Shown piece after piece: positions 56,560-64,000 of a stretch of DNA of 64,000 nucleotides; position 1 is the stretch's first letter; each line of letters begins with the position of its first letter. The notes below the pieces were generated by a model that was not told the DNA's origin, ran no database searches, and saw only the letters and a program-made list of their open reading frames with translations. The stretch comes from Angiostrongylus vasorum. Taxonomy: Eukaryota; Nematoda; Chromadorea; Rhabditida; Metastrongylidae. The position numbers and the translations under genes were made by a program. Location: assembly GCA_018806985.1 (NCBI GenBank), contig JADANN010000144.1, positions 372,001 through 436,000 on the forward strand, given 5' to 3'.

Positions 56560-59100
56560 CAATGTGATTTCGCTATGGAGAAGTTCGAAGAACCGTTCCT
56601 TGGAATATGCGATAATAGAGAAGTCGACGGTTCCAGCGTTTCCGTCAACACGAGTTTGGCCATGAACATCGATTCATTCGAACAACTCACAACCTAAATC
56701 GGACGTTTACGGTTGATGAGTTGTGGGCCAGAGACAGAACAAGTTAGGACAAGTTAGGTTATGTACGAGCTTGTCATGGTGGTCAAGACCATTGATGGGA
56801 ACTCACAAATCCAGAAGCCCCGCTCTCGACACCGTACCTCGAGTGGAGAGTATTATAACGAAATAGACCACAATGTAGTAAATTGAAGGTTTTGCCTAAC
56901 CAATGTGTTTGTTGTCTCAAAATTTACAAGGGACCTGAGCGTCGTGTCATTTGTGCAAAATTCCATTTCTCGCGGTAAGGAGAAAAAGCCGCTACATTCA
57001 AAAACCGAAGTACCAGAACCACCTCAAACTGGAACCTATTCAATTCATTATTCGGCTGTTGAGAAGATGTCGTTGTCGATAACATCGACGAAAAATACGA
57101 TCGGCTCATTCAACATCTTCACGTTAGCGCTATGAAAGCTGAGAGTTTGATAGTCACCAGGAGATCTTTGTGTCCAGAAAGACTAGAGCTCATAGGCAAC
57201 CACCACTCACAACTGAACTTGCAGAACAAACCAGACAGGCGATAAAAGGTATCAAAGAGAGTAGAAGTAGATGCTATGGCCGAACTTGCAAAGGGTGGGA
57301 AGAGCATTCTCAAAGTCCACCGAAACTTTGCCAATTATAAGACCAAAATGATTACCCTTCAACGTCCAGTAGGAACAGTCATAGGTTCATTAAGGTAATG
57401 GAGAAAGTTCTATTCACGATTACTACTCGGATGCCTTTAGTAGCCACGTTCTCCTGCTTTCTTACAAAATAAAAGAGAATGGTTATGTCGTTCCGCTGGT
57501 TCTCCCTTTCGGAACCCGGCATAATATTTCGTCGGTGAAGAATCAAATAACGCCAGGTCCGGACCGGGTAAGATCTGAACACGTGAAGAACGTTCCGCCA
57601 GTCCTCGTAAACACATTGGCTCTGCTCTTCACGCGTTACCTGCCATAATGCAACGTTCCTGCTCAGTGGAAGGCCAGCGTGTTATTGTCCAAGAGCGATA
57701 ACCTCCACGATATCGGCAACTACCACCCAATCAGCTTACTGTCTGTTGTTTAGAAGCTTTTACTCTAGTCACTGTAAACAAGACTGACAAAGCACTGTAC
57801 GAAGGACAGCCATATGTGTTACCATAGTTTCGAAAAGTATTTAGTAAGATGGATTACATCCACGCGATAACAAGATTCACTGAAGTGTTGCGAGAGTATA
57901 ACAAACTACCCTGTATCACTTCCATCGATTTGAGGAAAGCTTTTCACTCAAATGAGATAGGAAGCAATCACGGTGGCATTGGACAGCCAAGGGGGTCCTC
58001 ACTCAGTGTAGAAAGATTCTTCGTTAGCTAAATAAAAAATTTCACAAATATAATATCATGATTCTATAACGACATTAACATCGTCGTAAAAAGAGTGGTT
58101 AGGAAAGGCTTTACCATCTCGGCTAAATTTATTTCCTGCCACCCTCGAGAACGCCACGCGAACATTGGAATGGGACAACATGGAACTAAAAAATGGGTGG
58201 GCGGCAATTACACCACTCTACGCTTCGCTGATGACATCGCTCTTATAACAACAACCATTAACTAGGCGAAACAAATGCTAACCGACTTTGAAAATGACTG
58301 TGAGAAGATTGGCTTTCGACTAAATTTCAAAAACCCATGTTCACAAAGAACGCATTGGTTACCTATGCTCCAGTCACCGTTAACAGAATGAATATTTGCG
58401 AATGCTCCAGTTACGTCTATCTAGGTCGCAAAATCAACATGATCAACGAACTTGCCTCAGAACTCAGCTGGAGGAAGCGAGCGTCTTGGGAAACTTTCAA
58501 GAGCACTGAGGACATAATGAAGAAAACAAAGAACACCCGACTCTTTGCCCGCCTTTTCGGCTCCATGATTACTCCTGTTTTAATGTATGCGTCACAAACC
58601 TGGTTGCCACGTAAGGAGGATGAAAGATTAATCAGCGTTATAGAACTTGCAGTCGAAGGGACGATGCTGGACTCTCCTGTCTCACACAAGTGAGTTACAG
58701 GATTTGAATCGCTGACGTGCGTCATCGATCACAAGTCAAAGATGCCGTTCTCTACGCTAAGCGGTCCAAGATAAAGTGGGCCGGACACGTAATGCGTATG
58801 AACGACAACCGATGGAAAGGAACCGTTTTCTGGGTTCCTCGGGATGTCAAGTTCGCACCAAGAAGATCACTGACGCGGTCTTCAGAGTTCTTCACAGTAA
58901 CCCTAGAAGGAAGGTTTGATGCTGAACCGGTCACTAGAGCGAGCAGAGAGCTACTCCTGCATGAGACAAGGAGAAATAAAAGGTTTACTGGCGCCTGCTG
59001 GAGTCACTCGAAAATCAATGGGACGACAGGTGATATAGTGATGGAGAAATGGTTCTGGTCTTGTGGAAGCACAAGAAAAAACAATCACAATTGAAGAAAA
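56560..59100 (+). mobile_element. RTE-clade non-LTR retrotransposon, degenerate
   Basis: Domain order is preserved but frames are broken. Endonuclease pieces lie at about 56570-56900 (EVDGSSVSVNT, NIDSFEQLTT, VKTIDGNSQIQKP), with part of the nuclease apparently deleted between them. A linker follows at 57060-57350 (NIDEKYDRLI). RT begins near 57540 (ITPGPDRVRSEHVK, NYHPISLLSVV) and continues through the FADD box near 58225 (FADDIALITT) to the RT end at 58337-58693 (ECSSYVYLGRKINM). The C-terminal domain at 58717-59094 (IKWAGHVMRMNDNRW) ends the ORF. Stops and shifts throughout mean no activity. RTE elements are common in hookworm and other strongylid genomes. Confidence 0.88.
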
Positions 59101-59289
59101 AAACAGTAGAAGGCAAATAAGAAGAATGAGACAAAAAACAATGTTTGTAGTAGTAGAGAGTCGAATCATCATAACACGCGCAAATTTGTGCAATGTATGA
59201 GGTGGAGAAATGAGTTGATCTGCCAGCATCTTTCAATACTTGGGATTTTGTAGTCATTGAGTGAACTGTGACTAAGTCATTATTAAGGA

Positions 59290-59530
59290 TGTATCGTGGT
59301 ACGAACTGATCCTGTTGAGCTGATGCGAGGTTGTATAGTTTTCGTTGTTGCTGTTGGCCTATGGCTAAAGTCTCGGCGATTTCACCTTCCTACGAGCCCT
59401 GTTGTTACGATTTGGACTGCCCTAGTCGTAAACAAGCTCAACAAGATCAGTCCATAAGAACACATAAGTAAATATATGGATTATTTACGCATAGATTTAT
59501 AGAAAGCCGGTCTTTTTGAGTCATATCGTT
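59290..59530 (-). repeat. Diverged PLE end(s)
   Basis: GCGAGGTTGTATAG, TAAAGTCTCGGCGATTTCAC and CTTCCTACGAGCCC are the complement of a PLE end. TTTATAGAAAGCCGGTC at about 59496-59512 looks like a plus-strand terminal piece, so two fragments may be joined. Confidence 0.4.
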
Positions 59531-59534
59531 GTAT

Positions 59535-60690
59535 TTTACGTCACTTCATCATACATAACAGGGTTAGTACGTTTTTTGAATTTTTGTAACCTAATTGTAG
59601 CATTTAATGGGAATAATATTTACCTGGAATTACTTAAACGGGCAGCTCGAAACTTCAAATTCTTGTTTATCGCAAAATGGTCATGAGAACTCATCTGCTT
59701 CACGAAGCCGAATTAGCCGAATTCACTTAGGAATAGTGCTTATCAGGACCTTCGAGCACTATCCAAGAAGCCCTTGTCCGCACTAGCAAACACCCCAATA
59801 TACTCCTTGGTCACTTGTTGAGTGCTTATGGCCAAATAGGTCTGTAAAGGGCACAAGTGGCAACAAAGACCTTTATGTCTATTTAAGCTTATAGGCATAA
59901 ATAAGACCTTGACGTCGAATAGGAAGCTTAAAGGCAGTCAACGAGTTGTCCGGACATTAAACATTCCTACTGAATCGCTGCGCTGGCTTCCAGCAGGATC
60001 AACTACATGTCCACATTCGTTTGAGGCTTAGCTGGCCAGCCTATAAACTATTACCGAGACTCCAATATGGGTAAAATCTGTGGTTTTTCCAACAAAAACG
60101 TTGTTCAAACAGATGAATTTAATCGTGGTATTTCAACATAAACGGAGAACTCTGCCTTTTCAGATTTTCATTGATGAGCTCATAGAGGCGAAAATACGAA
60201 GCAAAAATCGCAATCATCCTTTTTGTAATGCTCTAACGAATGTTTTTTTTTGGCATGACCTAAAAGTTTTAAGCTTTCCTAAAGAATCATGACCTGACGA
60301 ATGACCCCTGACGAATCACCCTGCAGCAGATATGGATCAATACGTTCAGAGAAAAAAAAGACACCAGACTCGATGAACAATTCCACTTGTCAGTCAGAAA
60401 TGAAGTACACGAAAGGAAAATTATTTCCTGAATGTGACTTAGATGAAAGGTAAAGCAGCATTTATACTAGTTTCAGTGAACATAAGCTAAAAAAAAATCT
60501 AGCAAGGGAAAAAAAAGAAAGGAGGAAACAAAATGTAAGGACTTAAGAAAAAAGAACACATTCCGGTCAGTTATGAGCTGCACATGTCTTCACAACAGTA
60601 AAGTGTCAGAAAATGAGAGCGGAATAAACCAAACTCGTTTTTTTTTCAGAATATTCTAGAGTTATCTCCATATCCTTGTATTTACGTTTT
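59535..60690. other. No recognisable feature
   Basis: AT-rich, with poly-A/purine runs around 60490-60530. No supported gene. Confidence 0.35.
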
Positions 60691-60699
60691 TTGAATAAC

Positions 60700-61022
60700 A
60701 TTTCTTTTATTTCACATGACCCGTATTCACGTCTGTTGTGCGGATCCCAGCACTTCTCACATTCGATTCGTTTCTTAGCATCCATTGTCCACGAAGATCT
60801 TCCAACTTCTACATGTGGCTTCGGTTGTTGCTTGAGGGTTTTCATTTCATCTTGAATGTCGTAGAATGCTTGTCGAGCAAATCTCCCTGGAGTCCTGAAA
60901 TAGCGGGGATGGAGCGTTTCTAGTTAGATCGCAGAGAGTGATTATTTTTCCCCCAGACAAGTCCGGTTCCAATTTCCCGACCCCGGAGGGATGAGAGGCT
61001 TGGTTGGCCAGGTGTGGAATTT
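60700..61022 (-). repeat. SINE B (SINE-A-like head, different tail)
   Basis: Tail GTTGTGCGGATCCCAGCACT, GTGGCTTCGGTTGTTGCTTG; then CAGACAAGTCCGGTTCC, AATTTCCCGACCCCGGAGGG and ATGAGAGGCTTGGTTGGCCA, which is the SINE A body sequence. The tRNA part is cut off at 61.02 kb. Confidence 0.6.
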
Positions 61023-61749
61023 AAGAATCAACATTTTACCTTTCACAGTCACCTCATCATGTTACTTTTTTATTGTTACCACCTCATTGTCATCACTTCT
61101 ATTGTTTTTTCTTTCATTATGTAAACCACGAAAATTAATAATTTCCCACCTGAAGTATTATACAAAGTATATTACTCTGCGGAATTTTTACGCTGAGGAT
61201 TTTTTTCCTAGAAGCTCTCAGAAAATTGTTTTGTATAACATTATCAACGGACCAGAAAGAGTATGGTAAGTCGAGAGTCAAAAACTTCTACTTCTTAACG
61301 GGCTTTGCATTCACTGATTTTCTAATTAAACAGAACAATGATAATATCGATCAATTGTGCAACTAGGCTTGACTGTTTATCCTGATTATAAATAAACAGG
61401 GTATGTTGATAGCTACCCAGCAAGAGAGGCAGGACGAAGCATATAGTAATAATAAATAATTGGTAATAATTAACAAGTGAGTGAGTAATATGCAATAAAT
61501 AGTAAAATAAGTAATCCTACTAGTCAAAAAAGGCTTCTGTCATCTGTTGATGAACACTATTTCTGACTAAAGCGATGGAATGGATCATCATGAAAGCGTC
61601 AATCGCGACTAACTTCGTGAAGAAAACGTTCTAGGCGAGGATGTCATTTGTTAATGAACATTATTCGACACGCTCTACACGGCTGTACTTTTATGATTAA
61701 CTCAATCAATAACTAAAAAAGCACATATTGGATCAATAGAAGAACAACG

Positions 61750-62030
61750 TGGGGAGCTCGTGTAGTGGAAAGGTTAGAGGCGCCCTGCAATACATATGGG
61801 ATCGATCCCACAATCCAGGCTCAGCAGGCCTCCTTCATTCCCCTGTTTGGCAAGTTGCTACCAAACCTACCTGGGAGGGCAGCAGCACTGGCTCGATACA
61901 TCGGTAAGCCATCGTGGGTCATTGTAAACGCCAGACATGCACTGACTCACCTCTAACGGTGCTCAACAAAGTCGAATGCACGGCGCATCACTCAGGGGAT
62001 TGATCAGCGCCGAGAGCTATATCCTTTTAA
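61750..62030 (+). repeat. SINE A (tRNA-derived)
   Basis: Head GGGGAGCTCGTGTAGTGGAA, B-box region GGGATCGATCCC, end TGATCAGCGCCGAGAGC then TATATCC. Full-length. Confidence 0.78.
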
Positions 62031-62167
62031 CAATAGTCGTTGAACAAAAGCAAATGGCCACTGGTACGTTCACTTTTGACATATTGTTCGAAAAATGGTG
62101 TTGGAAATTCATTTCCCTAGGCAGATAGCTTACTGTATTCTAGCATTTATGAAAGTTTTCATCGTCG

Positions 62168-62198
62168 TCATCATCATCATCATCGTCGCCATCTTCTT
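62168..62198. repeat. Short (ATC)n microsatellite
   Basis: CGTCGTCATCATCATCATCA followed by TCGTCGCC, about ten trinucleotide units. Confidence 0.6.
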
Positions 62199-62487
62199 TT
62201 CACCATTATTTCCAAAACCATCATCACCTTAATGGTGTTTTTAGTAAACGGAGTGGTTGTGGAATACACTGTAAGAATAACGGCATTTTGTAGTCGTTGA
62301 ACCCCTGTAATGTCTTCATAATTAGCCTTAACGAATTCGATTCTTATGCATTAACTGGAAAAAGCAACTAATAACATAGATGTCGGTTTTTGTGGATTAA
62401 AAAAGTGATCAATAGCTCAATGCCATCAAAATGTTGGTGTTTTTGCTTTGCTACGATGGAAGAAAAAGCGAAGAAGAATAAGTTGTA

Positions 62488-62762
62488 AGGATAAACGATA
62501 AAGCATAAAGCTCTCGGCTTTTATCAATCCCTGAGAGATGCGCCATGCATTCGACTTCATTAAGCATCGTTTGGAGGTGACTGAATGCATATCTGGCCTT
62601 TACAATGACTCGCGGTGGCCTACCAGCCAGTGCTGCTCCTAGACAGATCTGCTACCAATTTGCCAACCCCGGAAGGATGGAAGGCTTGGTGGGCCATGGG
62701 CGCGGGGATCGATTCCACGTATGTGTTGCAGAGAGTCTCCGACCACTGCACCACACGCGCCG
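62488..62762 (-). repeat. SINE A (tRNA-derived)
   Basis: Minus copy: AAAGCTCTCGGC at the left end, GGGATCGATTCCACG and CACTGCACCACACGCGCC at the head. Missing about 10 bp in the middle (TACCAGCCAGTG). 450 bp from the plus copy at 61.75 kb. Confidence 0.78.
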
Positions 62763-62769
62763 TGTGAAT

Positions 62770-64000
62770 TATAAGATCAATTGGATATACATCCAGTTCT
62801 TTTTTCTTAATTACAAAACATTTCATAACGAAATAAACAAATACGCTATGTATTAAAATTTAGAGGTCCGCAAAAAATGTTTAGAAATGAAACCTTGACA
62901 ATGCATTGCTGTTGAAGTCGCGTTTTTCCCAGTCATTCAGATTGTCATGGAGATCGCCGTATTTTTCGTATACGGTATTAGAGAACTTATTCAAATATCT
63001 GGATTCTTGTTTCAGACGTCATCGTTCGTTAGCCAACTGATCCATCACTTCTTCGACGACCTATTCCAGGAAATACGTTAAAATTCATGAAAAACACGAA
63101 CGGCACTTAGAGTCTCCAACACCAAGTATTTTCTCTATTCCTAAGAGATTCCACAAATCGTATTTAGTTTAGTAGTACAAAATTAGGAGAGAAACACCCT
63201 AATCAATACCGATGGAAAGAAAAAAACAAACAGAAACGTTGGGCAAGTCTAATAAATAGGGCTGTTGTAAAATATATAAGGATAATCCAAGATAAGCGTA
63301 GTGCATATTGAGGAAAAAATAATAGAGACATCGACTTCCATGTGGGTTCCGCCAATCCTCTCATTTACCTGCGTTCGGAAAATTAACAGCCGACCTGTAC
63401 GGCTTGAACCGTCTCTGATCTAAGAATTTTGTCAACAGTGTACAAAAGAGATTTTTTAGAGAACTCAGAGGCATTTAGTCTATAGGAAAAGTTTCCGGGT
63501 AACTGGAAATGGAATGAAGATCGGGTGAAATCATTTAATGACGGAAAACCATTATATCGTTGTTGATATTGCTACTCCATTAACTGACTATGCGAGTTTC
63601 CTACTCACTTGCGATGATAAATGAGCATTAGTAAGCCAACGGATCGCTCTATGTTCACGTGAAAACCTTTCAAAAAACTGTAAGTCTTAATGAACCTCAA
63701 GAATAGTTTGGCATAAGGCTGAGATAATCTAAGCAACCAAAGAAATAAGGTAAGTAAACGTATGACATTCGTGACGGTCCAGGTTTGCAAAGACGTCTCC
63801 GCCGCTTTGGAAGAAATCTAGCACTAATCCTACTTGCTCTTTCTGAAACAAGCAATTTTTCTTAATAGAACCAAAGCAATCCTAGGTTGCCACCAGAGGA
63901 AACTGCTAGACGTTTTGGATCGGAAGGCAATGATCTACTATTTTAACGCTAGGTTTGTCTCAGGATAGTGCCAAAACGTAGCATTGTTTACTCCAGATGA
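62770..64000. other. Right end of window: no supported gene
   Basis: One open stretch at about 62900-63080 ending FVSQLIHHFFDDLFQEIR is exon-like in composition but has no paired splice sites that I can prove. The rest is unremarkable. Confidence 0.3.

Noticed and set aside
56280..56690. A 136-codon minus frame
   Set aside because: Antisense to the RTE endonuclease remnant on the plus strand for its right part; no domain of its own.
62899..63083. Open stretch of about 60 codons ending FFDDLFQEIR
   Set aside because: Exon-like composition, but no convincing paired splice sites or recognised family. Length is within chance expectation.
1..64000. A CRISPR array, bacterial operon or horizontally acquired cluster
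   Set aside because: No regularly spaced identical repeats, no ribosome-binding-site-led gene strings, and the only real gene is split by spliceosomal introns.

Overview
This window looks like nuclear DNA of a parasitic nematode, most likely a strongylid (hookworm-like, clade V). The evidence is an intron-rich gene with short exons and worm-type TTTTCAG/TTTTAG splice acceptors, AT-rich non-coding DNA, an RTE-clade LINE, GIY-YIG Penelope-like elements, a mariner relic and tRNA-derived SINEs. The species is an inference, not read from a marker gene. I see no bacterial genes, rRNA, CRISPR array or clearly functional tRNA.

Only one real host gene can be supported. It is a minus-strand neuropeptide-type rhodopsin-family GPCR assembled from nine exons between 15661 and 2347 (about 384 residues). 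All seven membrane segments are present, every splice junction keeps phase, and a poly(A) signal follows the stop. No single ORF shows this gene, because each exon is only 74 to 174 bases. Its introns are full of repeats.

The rest is a graveyard of mobile elements. Penelope-like (PLE) remnants include a C-terminal tail at 1-90, a GIY-YIG copy at 38430-39240, an RT-bearing copy at 43600-45180 and many 3' termini. RTE LINE remnants lie at 56560-59100 (+), 18325-18895 (-) and 35160-35560 (+). A mariner transposase relic (46530-47075, -) abuts a PLE terminus. tRNA-derived SINE family A is dispersed across the window in about 17 copies. Family B appears to share the SINE A head but has a different tail. 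Family C is a 250-390 bp repeat of unknown type. A foldback family carries tRNA-like sequences in its inverted arms; the best copy, 27131-27559, has two 159-base arms differing at 3 positions. A (GTAT)n tract of about 720 bp sits inside a simple-repeat block at 48938-49865.

The possible novelty is the foldback family with tRNA-like arms, plus the receptor with altered TM6 and TM7 signature motifs and a possible intron-retention alternative C-terminus. I found no evidence for an operon-like multi-gene system.
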